Source: Arthrobacter sp. MYb229 (GTDB lineage Bacteria > Actinomycetota > Actinomycetes > Actinomycetales > Micrococcaceae). From it: a stretch of DNA of 64,000 nt. Where the stretch lies: the NCBI RefSeq assembly GCF_002975405.1, contig NZ_PCPS01000005.1:62001-126000 (forward strand), read 5' to 3'. This document shows, in pieces, positions 8,640 to 17,701 of this stretch; the first letter of the stretch is position 1; every line of letters begins with the position of its first letter. The position numbers and the translations under genes are program-made. The notes below the pieces were generated by a model. The model saw nothing but the letters and a program-made list of their open reading frames with translations. It was not told where the DNA came from and ran no database searches.

Positions 8640-9764
8640 TCATTGGGTCGGGTTCAGCTTGCGCACCAGCACGAAGAGCAGCGGGGCGCCAAGCAGGGCG
8701 GTGACGATGCCCAGCGGCAGCTCCTGCGGGGCCATGGAAGTGCGGGCGAGCACGTCGGCCCAGACCAGGAAGATCGCGCCGAGCAGGGCGGCCACAGGAA
8801 GCAGCTTGCGGTGCGTGGAGCCCACGCACAGCCGGGCGATATGCGGGATGATCAGCCCGACGAATCCGATGCCGCCGGAGGCCGCGACCAGCGCGCCCAC
8901 GCACAGCGCGGTCACCACCATCACCGCCGCGCGCAGCTTCGCCGGGGAGATCCCCAGCGTCTGCGCGGTGGAATCGCCGATGGCCAGCGCATCCAGCGGG
9001 CGGGACCAGAGCAGCAGCAGCACCAAGGTGCCCAGCACCACCGCCCAGGTGAGCAGCGCGGACTGGACGGTGGCCTGGCCCAGCGAGCCGAGCGTCCAGA
9101 AGAGCACCGAGCGGCCCGCATTCGGGTCATCGGAGGCGAAGATCAGCAGCGAGGTCAGCGCGTGCAGCACGTAGCCCACGGACACCCCGGCGAGCACCAG
9201 CCGGGTGGAGGTCATCTGCGAGCCGACCCGGGCCAGCAGGAATACCGCAATCCCGGCGGCCAGCGCCCCAGCGAAGGCGCTGCCGGCCAGCGAAGCCGAG
9301 CCGATGCCGGCCGCGCTCCCGAAGAGGATCGAGGCCGCCGACAGCGTGGACGCCCCGGAAGTCACCCCCAGCAGGTAGGGTTCGGCCAGGATATTTCGGG
9401 TCAAGGCCTGCAGGGCCACCCCGGCCAGCGCAAGCCCGGCGCCGACGGCCGCGCCCAGCAGCACGCGGGGCCCGCGCAGCAGCAGCACGATGGATTCCTC
9501 GGAGTCGGTCCAGGCGCCTATCATTTGGCCGCCGGTCAGATGCTGGCGCAGGATCTGGATCACGGTGCCCGCCTCGATGGCCACCGGCCCGAGGCCCACG
9601 GCCACCGGCAGGGTAATCAGCAGCGCGCCGAGCAGCCCGGCGATCCACAGCCAGGTGTGCCGGGTGCGTTTGCCGTGCTCCAGGTCGTCTCCGGTGAACA
9701 CCAGCGGCGCCGCCGGTGGTGTTGCGCCGCGCGGTTCGCCCAGCGCGGGATCCAGTTGGGTCAT
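8640..9764 (-). CDS. FecCD-family metallophore ABC transporter permease
   Basis: A 374-residue polytopic membrane protein of the FecCD/BtuC family. A cytoplasmic N-terminus of about 40 residues is followed by roughly ten membrane helices. The family segments RGPRVLLGAAVGAGLALAG, NILAEPYLLGVTSGA and GFVGLIIPHIARL are present. One permease gene is seen, so it probably acts as a homodimer. Its start overlaps the stop of the MFS gene by 4 nt, so the two are translationally coupled. Staphylopine import in staphylococci uses an Opp-type transporter, so this pairing is notable. Confidence 0.92.
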   Translation of the reverse strand: MTQLDPALGEPRGATPPAAPLVFTGDDLEHGKRTRHTWLWIAGLLGALLITLPVAVGLGPVAIEAGTVIQILRQHLTGGQMIGAWTDSEESIVLLLRGPRVLLGAAVGAGLALAGVALQALTRNILAEPYLLGVTSGASTLSAASILFGSAAGIGSASLAGSAFAGALAAGIAVFLLARVGSQMTSTRLVLAGVSVGYVLHALTSLLIFASDDPNAGRSVLFWTLGSLGQATVQSALLTWAVVLGTLVLLLLWSRPLDALAIGDSTAQTLGISPAKLRAAVMVVTALCVGALVAASGGIGFVGLIIPHIARLCVGSTHRKLLPVAALLGAIFLVWADVLARTSMAPQELPLGIVTALLGAPLLFVLVRKLNPTQ

Positions 9765-11008
9765 GGCTGCCTTTCCATCGATTCGTCATTCGTTGCGGTG
9801 CGCAGCGTCAGCGCGGCAATCAGGGCAAGCAGGGTGAACCCGCCGAGCACTGCGGCCGCGGCCAGATACCCCGCCGTACCCAGCGCCGCCCCGGCGGCAC
9901 CCGCGCCGAGGAACAAGCCCAGGGACATGCCGGCGGCGTTCAGGCTCAGCGCGGTGCCACGCACTTCGGCGCAGCGGCGCACCAGCAGAGTCATCACCGC
10001 GGCGGAGACCACCGCGTGGCTGGCCGAGAGCACCGAGGTGCACAGCATCGCCAGCGGCAGCACCGGGGAAAGGTACACCCCGAGCAGGGCCAGCAGCGCC
10101 GCGGCCAAGGCGATGCCCATCACCGCCCGGGTGCGCCGCTCGGAGTCCTCGGCGTTCAGCATCCGTCCGGCCAGCAGATGCCCGAGGAAAAAGGATCCTC
10201 CGCTCAGCGACCAGACGAAGGCGAACCAGCCGGTGGATAGCTGGAATTTGTCTGCATACAGCGGGGCGAGGAAGGCCAGGTGCCCCATGAGCGCGCCGGC
10301 CCGCCCGAAGGAGACCAGCAGCAGGGCGCGTGCCCCGGGGATGGCGGCCAATGAGCGGAAGGCGGCCAGGTAGCCCAACCGCGGGGCCGGTTGGGCCGGT
10401 TGCCCCGCCACGGATTCCATCCGGCCGTAGCGCAGCAGTGCGGGCACCAGCGCAAAGGAGGCGATGGCGATGGCTACGAGGTTCCCCTGCCAGCCCCACC
10501 ACAGCGCCGGCAGCACCAGCAGCGGTGCGCCCACCGTGGAGGCCAGGGTCTGGGCGGTCATCACCAGGGTGGCGGCGCGGCCCGCGGTGGGAGTATTCCC
10601 GAAGCGGTCCGCCGCGGCGGTGGACAGCGCCGGGTAGAGCAGCGCGTTGGATATGCCGGTGACCAGGCAGAAGGCGGCCAGCGCGGCGAGCCCGGAATAG
10701 GTCCCGAGCACCGCGGCGATCCCCAGCAGCGCCAGCGCGGCGGCGGCCACCCGTCCCGGGGCGATGCGCCCGATCAGCGGGGCCAGCGCAACGCCGGTGA
10801 GCACCGCGCCGACGCCGGCCAGCCCGCGCAGCGAGCCGACCTCGGCATAGCCGGCCCCGGCCCAGTCGGCGATCGGCACGAGGAAGGTGGAGAGCACGGT
10901 GAAGGGCAGCAGGCCCACGGCCGAGGCCAGCAGGGCGGGCCAGATCTCGGCGATGATCTTCCGCTCGCCGGGCAGCTTGCCGGTGGTGTCCAGGTCGGCC
11001 CGGCTCAT
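9761..11008 (-). CDS. MFS transporter, probable metallophore exporter (CntE-like role)
   Basis: A 415-residue, 12-helix major facilitator protein. I start it at the ATG at 11008, which overlaps the opine dehydrogenase stop (ATGA) and has GGGAAG 6 nt upstream. The frame runs further upstream only as a shadow of the previous gene. In staphylococcal cnt loci an MFS protein (CntE) exports the finished metallophore. Its position directly after the last biosynthetic gene suggests the same job here. Substrate specificity cannot be read from the sequence. Confidence 0.85.
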   Translation of the reverse strand: MSRADLDTTGKLPGERKIIAEIWPALLASAVGLLPFTVLSTFLVPIADWAGAGYAEVGSLRGLAGVGAVLTGVALAPLIGRIAPGRVAAAALALLGIAAVLGTYSGLAALAAFCLVTGISNALLYPALSTAAADRFGNTPTAGRAATLVMTAQTLASTVGAPLLVLPALWWGWQGNLVAIAIASFALVPALLRYGRMESVAGQPAQPAPRLGYLAAFRSLAAIPGARALLLVSFGRAGALMGHLAFLAPLYADKFQLSTGWFAFVWSLSGGSFFLGHLLAGRMLNAEDSERRTRAVMGIALAAALLALLGVYLSPVLPLAMLCTSVLSASHAVVSAAVMTLLVRRCAEVRGTALSLNAAGMSLGLFLGAGAAGAALGTAGYLAAAAVLGGFTLLALIAALTLRTATNDESMERQP

Positions 11009-12300
11009 GCGGCGCTTCCGATCCCGGCGCGGATCATGCCCAGTTCTTCGCCGAAGTCCTGCACGGCGAAGGCCGCGGAGCGCGGCTGGGTGCCCAGTGC
11101 ATGCGCCGCCTGCGTCAGCGCGCTCTCGTAGGCGGCCAGCAGGCGGTCGATCGTCGGGCAGGGCACCGCCAAGTGCCGGGCGAGGCCCTGGATGATCTTG
11201 GTGCGGTAGTAGTCTTCCCTCGGCATCCGCGGCACGTCCCAGCGGCCTGCGTCGTTGCGGAAGATCGGCCGAATGGGAATGGCGGAGAAGTCGAAGTAGC
11301 GCCCGTGGGCATCCGGTTCGGAGAAGGGGTCCACGAGCAGCGAGGCGTAGCGCACGTAGACGAGGTACTCCTGGTGGATGGCCGGCAGCTGCTCGAATGC
11401 CGCCACCTGCTCCGGGTCGATGCTCTGCGGGTGGACCGGGTAGCCGTCCTGGAGCATGAAGGCCAGCAGGTTGACTCCCTTCCCGCCCAGCGCGGCGATG
11501 ATGGCCGAAAGCTCGCGCCACTGCTGGACCATGGCGTGGATCATGGATGGGGTGACCGGCCCCTCTGGGTAGAGCTTGTAGACGTACTGCGTCGGCGGCT
11601 TCGCGGCGAACACGGCGCGCAGCGTGACCTCGTTCATGAACAGCGCCGGATGCACGTACAGCGAAATATTCCGCGCCTCGGCTTCGGCTGGCAGGCCGAG
11701 CAGCGCCAGCTCGGTGCCCGCCGCCTCATGCACGGCGCGCAGCCGTTCCAGTCCCGGCGAGCTGCCGCGATTCGATGCGGCGTAGATGCGGGCCTTGGCT
11801 CCGGCGGTCAATACCGCGGCGCCCGGGTGTCCCTGCGGCCAGCGGGTGTCGCCCAGGTAGCTGGAGAAGCTGATCACCTCCGGGTCCGCGCCCCGGGCGT
11901 TGGCGTATTCGCGCACCAGTGCCCCGGAGCCCAAGGTGGGCGAGAGCAGGACGATGCGTTCGAACCCGGCCAGCACCTCACCGGCCAGTTGGCGCAGCAC
12001 CGGGAGGTAGGCATCCGCAGTGACCGCCAGGAGCAGCGTGTCCCATTCCCCGGCCACCGATCCGTACCCGTGGAAGACGTGTTCGATCTCCGCTTCCCCG
12101 GCCAGTGCCGCGTGGGCGAGGTTCTGCACCTCGGCGCGCACGGTGCCCGCAGTTGTCTCCAGCGCGGCGAAGAATGCCGCCGCGCGCTGCGATTCGCGGC
12201 CCGCAAGGCCCAGGGTCCCGGGGAGCCGCCCGAGCAGCACCGCGCTTTGCACGGCCACCGGACCGGTCCCGGCGATGAGGATATTTCCCAATTCGTCCAT
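11005..12300 (-). CDS. cntM: Opine dehydrogenase, metallophore-type (CntM-like)
   Basis: A 431-residue enzyme with an N-terminal Rossmann motif ([18 protein letters not shown], residues 6-23) and the length of staphylopine/pseudopaline dehydrogenases. These reductively condense the CntL product with an alpha-keto acid (pyruvate or 2-oxoglutarate) using NAD(P)H, giving the opine metallophore. The gene follows the CntL-like gene after 3 nt and overlaps the MFS gene by 4 nt. The keto-acid choice cannot be deduced by eye. The family is assigned from motif, length and the KLM gene order. Confidence 0.85.
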   Translation of the reverse strand: MDELGNILIAGTGPVAVQSAVLLGRLPGTLGLAGRESQRAAAFFAALETTAGTVRAEVQNLAHAALAGEAEIEHVFHGYGSVAGEWDTLLLAVTADAYLPVLRQLAGEVLAGFERIVLLSPTLGSGALVREYANARGADPEVISFSSYLGDTRWPQGHPGAAVLTAGAKARIYAASNRGSSPGLERLRAVHEAAGTELALLGLPAEAEARNISLYVHPALFMNEVTLRAVFAAKPPTQYVYKLYPEGPVTPSMIHAMVQQWRELSAIIAALGGKGVNLLAFMLQDGYPVHPQSIDPEQVAAFEQLPAIHQEYLVYVRYASLLVDPFSEPDAHGRYFDFSAIPIRPIFRNDAGRWDVPRMPREDYYRTKIIQGLARHLAVPCPTIDRLLAAYESALTQAAHALGTQPRSAAFAVQDFGEELGMIRAGIGSAA

Positions 12301-12303
12301 CTG

Positions 12304-13149
12304 CTAAACGTCTTTTCCTATTGAGCGCTGCTTCACGTACAGCGCGATGTCGAATACCTGGTCCGGCTGGCGGATGATGTCGACCAGCCGCCAGAGCGCC
12401 GGGTCGACCTGCTGCATCGGGTAGTTGAACAGCGATTTAAGCCCGTCCCCGAAGCGCATGGCCACCACGATGTCCTCGCGGGTCAGCGCATGCATCTGGT
12501 GCAGCAGCTCGTACTTCACCGGAACCGTGGAGCTGATCACCACGTGGGTGGCCTGCGCGGTGAAGTCCAACTCGTGGAGCGCGCGTTCCTCCAGCCCGAT
12601 GTCCAGGCCCTCGCCGAGCTGGGCCACGACCCGGCGCCCGAGCGCAATCGACTCGGCGTCGATGTCGATCCCGAGCGCGGACGCGCCGGTGAGCGAGGCG
12701 ACGTTCAGCAGCGTCATCGGGAAGGATCCCGAGCCGACGAGCAACAGCTTGGAATCCCCGGTCAGCGCGACGGCCCCGAATTCCTTGGCGATGCAGGATT
12801 CGATATTGGCAAAGTATCCCTCCGCTCCTACCTGCCCCTCCAGCAGCCGCAGCGCGCGGTACTTCTCGATGACCGCCACGCAGCGCGCCGACTGGCAACG
12901 CAGTTGGTCCACCAGCTCATCCGTGCCGGCGGCCGCGGCAAGCTGGGCGAAGGGGGGCACGTTGCCCGGATCGGTGACGAAGCGCGCGTAGTCCGCCAGC
13001 AGCTCCTCGAGCTCGCCAGCGTGCCGGGTCGAGCCGTCGTAGCCGTCGGCCGCCGCGCTGAAGTGGCGCAGGAAGCCGCGCAGCGTGGCCAGCATGGCCT
13101 GCGCACCGGAGCTCAGCTCCGGGCTTGCGCCAATCGATATTTCAGTCAT
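12304..13149 (-). CDS. cntL: Nicotianamine-synthase-like enzyme (CntL-like)
   Basis: A 281-residue protein of the nicotianamine synthase family. The SAM-binding motif LLLVGSGSFPMTLLNVASL (near residues 135-153) matches the VGSGP.P.T pattern of plant and bacterial enzymes, and the acidic ribose-binding GIDID lies near 160. CntL transfers the aminobutyrate part of SAM to an amino acid, D-histidine for staphylopine or L-histidine for pseudopaline. The start overlaps the end of the racemase gene by 8 nt. Together with the adjacent racemase, D-histidine is the predicted acceptor (inference). Confidence 0.87.
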   Translation of the reverse strand: MTEISIGASPELSSGAQAMLATLRGFLRHFSAAADGYDGSTRHAGELEELLADYARFVTDPGNVPPFAQLAAAAGTDELVDQLRCQSARCVAVIEKYRALRLLEGQVGAEGYFANIESCIAKEFGAVALTGDSKLLLVGSGSFPMTLLNVASLTGASALGIDIDAESIALGRRVVAQLGEGLDIGLEERALHELDFTAQATHVVISSTVPVKYELLHQMHALTREDIVVAMRFGDGLKSLFNYPMQQVDPALWRLVDIIRQPDQVFDIALYVKQRSIGKDV

Positions 13150-14065
13150 GGATATATGCCCTCCCCTCGGCCACGATGGCCACGTGTCCGGCGAGGCGCA
13201 GCCCGGTTACCGTTCCGGAGCCGTAGTCGGCTTCCACGTCCATGCTGCCGCCGGGTTGCCGTACGCTGGCGCAGACCGGAGCGCGGTTCTTCGCGGCCAG
13301 GTACGCGCCGAGCGCGGCGGTTCCCGAGCCGCAGCTGCGTTCCCAGAGCAGGCTGCCCAGTGCGGGCACGTTGATCAGCGGGTCCAGCGCCCCGCGCGCC
13401 GGATCGTAGAGCATCACCCCGGCAACGGAGACGCCTTCGCTATGGCCCAGCTGCAAAGCCGCCTGTTCGGCGTGCTCGCGCAGCCCCTGGCCGTGGCCGG
13501 CGCACTCAATGACAAGGTGCACCGAATCCGCATACCGCACCAGGGCCGTTCCCGAGCGGGCTCCCGGGGACGGGTAGGGTTCGATGCTCAGCGGCAGCGG
13601 GCTGTCCAGCTGGCAGCGGTAGCCCGAATCCCGGGGCTCGACTCGGCAGCTCAGCAGCTCCTCGGCGCCCGAGGCTTCTAGAAAGAGTTCAACCCGGCCG
13701 GTCTGCCCCTGCCTCGAGGCGTGCAGCGCTGCCAGCGCCATCGCGGCGTTGGCGCAGAATTCGTCCCCTGCCATGTGCAGGCGCAACTGCGCCGCGGAGG
13801 ATTCCGCCGGCAAGATGAACCCGACCTGTTCGGCATGCAGATGCTCGGCGCGCAACAACTGCTCCGCGATGGTGCGGTACTGCCGGGGCGGATGCTGGCT
13901 GGTGACCAGCACGGTGGTGTTGGATGTCGGGCTCAGCTTCGCGAAGTCCACTTCGGTGGTGCCCCTGGCCGCAGTGGAACGCGCGTATCTGCGTGCAGGC
14001 AGCGCGGAGGCGTGCCAGCGGCCGGTGTGGCGCGGGGTCCGGCGCAGCTGTGCTGACTGGCTCAT
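13142..14065 (-). CDS. cntK: Histidine racemase of the DapF fold (CntK-like)
   Basis: A 307-residue cofactor-independent epimerase of the diaminopimelate-epimerase family. Both catalytic thiols are visible: Cys104 in GDEFCANAAMAL and Cys245 in ERSCGSGTAALGAYLA. In staphylopine synthesis CntK makes D-histidine for CntL. The start at 14065 overlaps the upstream lipoprotein stop (ATGA). The first 40 residues are basic and extend past the usual fold start. A diaminopimelate epimerase is an alternative, but the position between a metal receptor and CntL/CntM-like genes argues against it. Confidence 0.85.
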   Translation of the reverse strand: MSQSAQLRRTPRHTGRWHASALPARRYARSTAARGTTEVDFAKLSPTSNTTVLVTSQHPPRQYRTIAEQLLRAEHLHAEQVGFILPAESSAAQLRLHMAGDEFCANAAMALAALHASRQGQTGRVELFLEASGAEELLSCRVEPRDSGYRCQLDSPLPLSIEPYPSPGARSGTALVRYADSVHLVIECAGHGQGLREHAEQAALQLGHSEGVSVAGVMLYDPARGALDPLINVPALGSLLWERSCGSGTAALGAYLAAKNRAPVCASVRQPGGSMDVEADYGSGTVTGLRLAGHVAIVAEGRAYIHD

Positions 14066-15084
14066 GGGGCGGACAACCGGTCCGCGAGCAGCTCCACGCC
14101 GTCCACGGCCAGCGGGCCGGGTGAGGAATAGTAGTAGTTCAGCGGCACCACGGCCGCGTCCTCCTCGATGGCAGCGAGGCCATCGAGCTCGGGTCGATCG
14201 CGCAGCGCCTGGAGCACCTCCTGGTCGGTTTCCAGTGCCGAGGAACCGGTAGGCAGGTACATCGCGAAGACCTTGTCGGCGGCGCTGGCGATCAGTTCTT
14301 CCGTGGAAGGGTCGAAGTAGCGCTTGGGCACATCGCCGAAGGCATTCTCCAGGCCGAGCAGCTCCATCTGCTCCGAGACCAGCGATTCCCCTCCATAGGA
14401 TCCGAGGCCGCCGGCGCTCGGCACGTATAGGGACAGCGCGCGCTCTCCGCTGCCCTGCTCAACGCGCGCCGCGGCGGCCGCTACACGCTCGCGCATGTCC
14501 TCCACCGCATTCTCGGCCGCCTGATCGGTGCCGAACAACTGGCCGTAGGACTGCACGTCACGGTAGATCTGCTCGAATCCGCTCACTCCTCCGGTGGAGC
14601 GGTCTTCGAATCCGGCGCAGTAGCCGCTCACGGTCAGCATCTGGACCCCGGCCTCGTCCAGTCGTTCGGCCAGGGAATCCAGATCGACTCCGGCTGCGAT
14701 ATCGGTGCCGATGACCACGTCGACTCCCGAACCGAGGATCATCTCGTAGGAGACGTCGTGCGAGTCCTCCGTGATCCGCTCGGCGTCCTCCACCACGGCC
14801 TTGGTGGCCGCGTCGAAAGGCACCTCCAGGCTGCCAGCGTAGTGCGTCAGCTTGTCGCCGGCTCCAGCTGCGGACAGCAGCGCCGGAGCCTCCGAACCGA
14901 CCGCGAGCACGCTGCGCGGTGCCGCGTCGAACACCACCTCCCGGCCGCAGCTGTCAAGGGTGATGCTGCCGGCGGCCGATTCATTCTGCGCGCTGTTCAC
15001 GGTTCCGCCGGGGACGGCGCAGGCGGTGGCCACGGCCAGGATGACGGCGGGCATGGCCACCATCCAAGGATTGATTCTTCTCAT
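14062..15084 (-). CDS. Metallophore-binding lipoprotein, FecB/BtuF-like receptor
   Basis: A 340-residue periplasmic-binding protein of the class that feeds FecCD permeases. It has a signal peptide with a somewhat atypical lipobox (VATAC, Cys22). Two lobes follow, with family-like stretches such as LDSCGREVVFDAAPRSVLAVG and SYEMILGSGVDVVIGT. It is first in the seven-gene operon. GGAGC lies about 9 nt before the ATG. It should capture the metal-metallophore complex outside the cell. The ligand is inferred from context only. Confidence 0.87.
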   Translation of the reverse strand: MRRINPWMVAMPAVILAVATACAVPGGTVNSAQNESAAGSITLDSCGREVVFDAAPRSVLAVGSEAPALLSAAGAGDKLTHYAGSLEVPFDAATKAVVEDAERITEDSHDVSYEMILGSGVDVVIGTDIAAGVDLDSLAERLDEAGVQMLTVSGYCAGFEDRSTGGVSGFEQIYRDVQSYGQLFGTDQAAENAVEDMRERVAAAAARVEQGSGERALSLYVPSAGGLGSYGGESLVSEQMELLGLENAFGDVPKRYFDPSTEELIASAADKVFAMYLPTGSSALETDQEVLQALRDRPELDGLAAIEEDAAVVPLNYYYSSPGPLAVDGVELLADRLSAP

Positions 15085-15160
15085 AGATCATTGCTCCATT
15101 CGGTGCGGCCAGGGCGGGGACCTTAGGTCTCTGAGTACGCCTTTTAGCCAACAATCGTAA

Positions 15161-15190
15161 ACACTAATGAGAATCATTCTCAAAAGTCAA
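15161..15190 (-). promoter_or_regulatory. Core promoter of the metallophore operon
   Basis: Read on the minus strand, TTGACT (15185-15190) and TAGTGT (15161-15166) form -35 and -10 boxes with an 18-nt spacer. The predicted leader before the lipoprotein ATG is about 70 nt. Confidence 0.6.
15168..15182. promoter_or_regulatory. Fur-family (probably Zur) operator
   Basis: TGAGAATCATTCTCA is a perfect 7-1-7 palindrome of the TGAnAATnATTnTCA type bound by Fur-family repressors, including actinobacterial Zur. It does not resemble the DtxR/IdeR iron box. It fits entirely inside the -35/-10 spacer, so a bound repressor would block the promoter. This predicts induction of the metallophore operon when zinc is scarce. 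Confidence 0.75.
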
Positions 15191-15272
15191 AACGATGACG
15201 GCCCGCCGTCTCCTTGAACCCACGCCAGCCCCGCTCGCCCGGATAGGCCGCAGCGCACCTCGGAACAAAAAT

Positions 15273-15317
15273 AGATCGCCCGCCGTACCCGGAATTTCCG
15301 GGTACGGCGGGCGATCT
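15273..15317 (-). terminator. Intrinsic terminator of the osmoprotectant operon
   Basis: Positions 15273-15294 and 15296-15317 are exact 22-nt reverse complements. On the minus strand the hairpin is followed within a few bases by a TTTTT run. It lies 32 nt after the stop of the opu substrate-binding gene and insulates the metallophore promoter. Confidence 0.9.
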
Positions 15318-15348
15318 CCTGGATATCCAGCCTAGAGAGGATCTGGCA

Positions 15349-16251
15349 TTAAAGCCCTTCAGCGGTCAGCCAGGCCGAAGCGATATCGGCGGCCGACTTC
15401 TGGTCAACGGTGCTTTGCACATTCAGCTCAACCAGGGTCTCGGCACTCAGCTTTTCGCTAACCGGGTTGAGCACCTCGGCCAGATCCGCTGACAGCTCGG
15501 CGGAGACCACCGGAACGACGTTCGAAGCCAGGAACAGCGACTCGGGGTCTTCCAGCACCACGAGATCTTCGGTTTTGATGCGCGGGTCGGCGGTGAACAC
15601 GTTGGCAATGTTCACCGTGCCGGCGACCAGATCTTCAACGGTGGTGTCGCCGGTCCCGGAGAAGTCAGCCTTCACTCCATAGACGCTTTCGAGCCCCTTA
15701 GGGCCATAGGGGCGTTCGGCAAGCTCCGGTGGCCCGCCGAGGGTCAACGGCTCGCTAACATTCGCCAAGTCCTTGATGGACTTCAGGTTATTTTCCTCAG
15801 CAAACGCCCGGGTCACGGTGTAGGAGTCCTGGTCAGAGGCCTCGGCCGCTTCAAGGACCGCCAGAGAATCCGGAAGCTCCGACGTCAGCTCGGTGTAGAC
15901 CTCATCGGCGGCACGCGCTTCGGTGTCTTCCTTGAAGAATTGCAGCAGATTGCCGGTGTACTCGGGGAACACATCGATACTGCCCTCTTCGAGCTGAGGC
16001 ATGTACGCGTCCCGCTGACCAATGCTGTACTTGCGTTCCACCTCTTTGCCGGCCCCTTCCAGCGCCTGGGCGTAGATCTCGGCAACGATCTCATTCGAGT
16101 AGTAGGCCTGCGAGCCGACAACAATCGTTTCTCCGCCGCCTTGTTCGGCGTTGCTCTCGGTTGCCAGCGGGTCTCCCCCTGCGCAACCAGCCAAGACAAG
16201 ACTGCCCGCCAGCATTGCGGCTGCGCTCGGGATAGTGCGTTTCAGTTTCAT
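15349..16251 (-). CDS. Osmoprotectant ABC transporter substrate-binding lipoprotein (OpuCC/ProX-like)
   Basis: A 300-residue binding protein with a signal peptide and lipobox (LVLAGC, Cys23). The mature part shows the OpuAC/ProX pattern: IVVGSQAYYSNEIVAEIYAQ near the start, then IDVFPEYTGNLLQFF. Proteins of this type bind glycine betaine, choline, carnitine or related compatible solutes. It is last in the four-gene operon and overlaps the preceding permease by 4 nt. The exact solute is not deducible by eye. Confidence 0.9.
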   Translation of the reverse strand: MKLKRTIPSAAAMLAGSLVLAGCAGGDPLATESNAEQGGGETIVVGSQAYYSNEIVAEIYAQALEGAGKEVERKYSIGQRDAYMPQLEEGSIDVFPEYTGNLLQFFKEDTEARAADEVYTELTSELPDSLAVLEAAEASDQDSYTVTRAFAEENNLKSIKDLANVSEPLTLGGPPELAERPYGPKGLESVYGVKADFSGTGDTTVEDLVAGTVNIANVFTADPRIKTEDLVVLEDPESLFLASNVVPVVSAELSADLAEVLNPVSEKLSAETLVELNVQSTVDQKSAADIASAWLTAEGL

Positions 16252-17018
16252 GGCTTTTCCCTTTCCTGGGATGTCGAGTGACCTATTTTCGGGCTTGCAT
16301 CTTCACCGGCGGTTTTGTCTGGGGCGAGCTTGCGCGGTGCCTTCTTCCTAGCTTTTCCCAGGCCCTCCGGAACTGCCGTCTTTTGAATCACGGCGAACAA
16401 CAGGTCCAGGAGCAACGCAAGCACCGCCACCATGAGCGCTCCGCCGAGAACCATGTCGAAGCGCCGCAGATTCAGTCCGGTAATAATTGGCAGGCCCAGC
16501 CCGCCAAGGTTCACGTAGGCCGCGATGGTCACCGTTGCGACCACTTGCAGCATGGCTGACCGGATTCCGCCTACGAGCAGCGGCAGGCCGAGCGGGATTT
16601 CAACCTTGAAGAGGATCTGCCACTCGGTCATCCCCATGGACCGAGCCGCGTCAAGGGTCTTGCGGTCTATGGCTTCAAACCCCGTATAGGCTCCGGCCAG
16701 CAGCGAAGGGATGGCCAGTAGAACAAAGGCGACCATGGCTGCTTCGGGTTTGTGCAGCACGCCAAAGAGCAGCACCAATAAGATCAGCAGGCCGAAGGAA
16801 GGTACCGCACGGGCGACACCCGCGGCGCCCACGGCGATCTCGCGCCCAATGCCGGTGTGCCCGATCGCCCAACCGGCAGGGATGGCAATGACTCCCGCAA
16901 GGAGCACCGCCGCCACCGTGAACAGCAGATGCTGGCCAAGCAATGCCTGCAGTCCCCCGCTGCCTTCCCACTGCTCTGGCGCGGAAATCCATTCAAGTGC
17001 CTTGGCAATCAGGTTCAT
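16248..17018 (-). CDS. Osmoprotectant ABC transporter permease (OpuCB/OpuCD-like)
   Basis: A 256-residue membrane protein with about six helices and the EAA-type loop AARSMGMTEWQILFKVEIPLG that contacts the ATPase. The C-terminal 40 or so residues are charged and hydrophilic. It overlaps the upstream permease stop and the downstream binding-protein start by 4 nt each. It is one of two dissimilar permeases that should form the heterodimeric channel. Confidence 0.9.
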   Translation of the reverse strand: MNLIAKALEWISAPEQWEGSGGLQALLGQHLLFTVAAVLLAGVIAIPAGWAIGHTGIGREIAVGAAGVARAVPSFGLLILLVLLFGVLHKPEAAMVAFVLLAIPSLLAGAYTGFEAIDRKTLDAARSMGMTEWQILFKVEIPLGLPLLVGGIRSAMLQVVATVTIAAYVNLGGLGLPIITGLNLRRFDMVLGGALMVAVLALLLDLLFAVIQKTAVPEGLGKARKKAPRKLAPDKTAGEDASPKIGHSTSQEREKP

Positions 17019-17701
17019 GGCGACACCCGCGTTCTGGCCGCATGCGTGGCTTTTCGCTTTGGTTGCTTAATTTGACGTGTCCAAGGCATCAGCCATCGTC
17101 CGAGGAGGACTAAGAGTAGGTCGATGGCTAGGGCAATCAAGGCCACCGCAAGGATCCCCGAAAAGACTTCTTCGATGATGCGCCGCTGGAGGCCGTTCGT
17201 GAACAGGTATCCCAGGTTCGTCACACCCACCAAGATTCCCACGGTCGCTAGCGAGATGGTGCTGACCGCGGTGACGCGCAGTCCGGCGAGAATCACCGGA
17301 CCGGCAAGCGGCAGGTCCACCGCGAAAAACCGGCGCCCGGGCCCGTAGCCCACGGCAGTTGCGGCCGCGCGCGCGGCAGGGTCTACGGAGTCCAGTCCGT
17401 CCACGACGCCGCGGACCATAATCGCAATCGCGTAAATGCTCAGTGCCACGATCAGGTTGGCTTCACTGATCGCGCTCATTCCGGTGAGCACCGGCAGGAG
17501 CATCAGCAACGCGAGCGAGGGGATGGTGTAGAGCAGGCCGGTGGTTGTCACTACCGGTCCGCGAACGATTCGAAATCGCCAAGCTACCCAGCCCAGCGGG
17601 ATGGAAAGCAGGAATCCGATGACGATCGCTATCAGGCTCTGCCGCAAGTGCTCTAGCGACAGCGACCCGATGAGTCCCAGATTCTCGAGTATCCAGTTCA
17701 C
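17015..17701 (-). CDS. Osmoprotectant ABC transporter permease (OpuCB/OpuCD-like)
   Basis: A 228-residue permease with about six helices. YTIPSLALLMLLPVL and the EAA-like stretch AAATAVGYGPGRRFFAVDLPLAG are typical of OpuC-type permeases. It overlaps the ATPase gene upstream (ATGA at 17698-17701) and the second permease gene downstream, so the operon is tightly coupled. Confidence 0.9.
   Translation of the reverse strand: MNWILENLGLIGSLSLEHLRQSLIAIVIGFLLSIPLGWVAWRFRIVRGPVVTTTGLLYTIPSLALLMLLPVLTGMSAISEANLIVALSIYAIAIMVRGVVDGLDSVDPAARAAATAVGYGPGRRFFAVDLPLAGPVILAGLRVTAVSTISLATVGILVGVTNLGYLFTNGLQRRIIEEVFSGILAVALIALAIDLLLVLLGRWLMPWTRQIKQPKRKATHAARTRVSP

Noticed and set aside
8598-10373. Long plus-strand frame opposite the permease and MFS genes
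   Set aside because: Low-complexity Gln/His/Arg/Gly composition typical of antisense shadows.
11009-11521. N-terminal extension of the MFS frame into the opine dehydrogenase gene
   Set aside because: It reads the previous gene out of frame. The ATG at 11008 overlaps the stop codon and has a ribosome site.
13142-14065. Diaminopimelate epimerase (dapF) for lysine synthesis
   Set aside because: The fold fits, but the gene is embedded and overlapping in an operon with CntL/CntM-like and transporter genes. CntK-type racemase is the better reading.
15161-15190. DtxR/IdeR iron box before the metallophore operon
   Set aside because: The palindrome is 7-1-7 with a TGAGAAT half site, not the TTAGGTTAGCC-type iron box.
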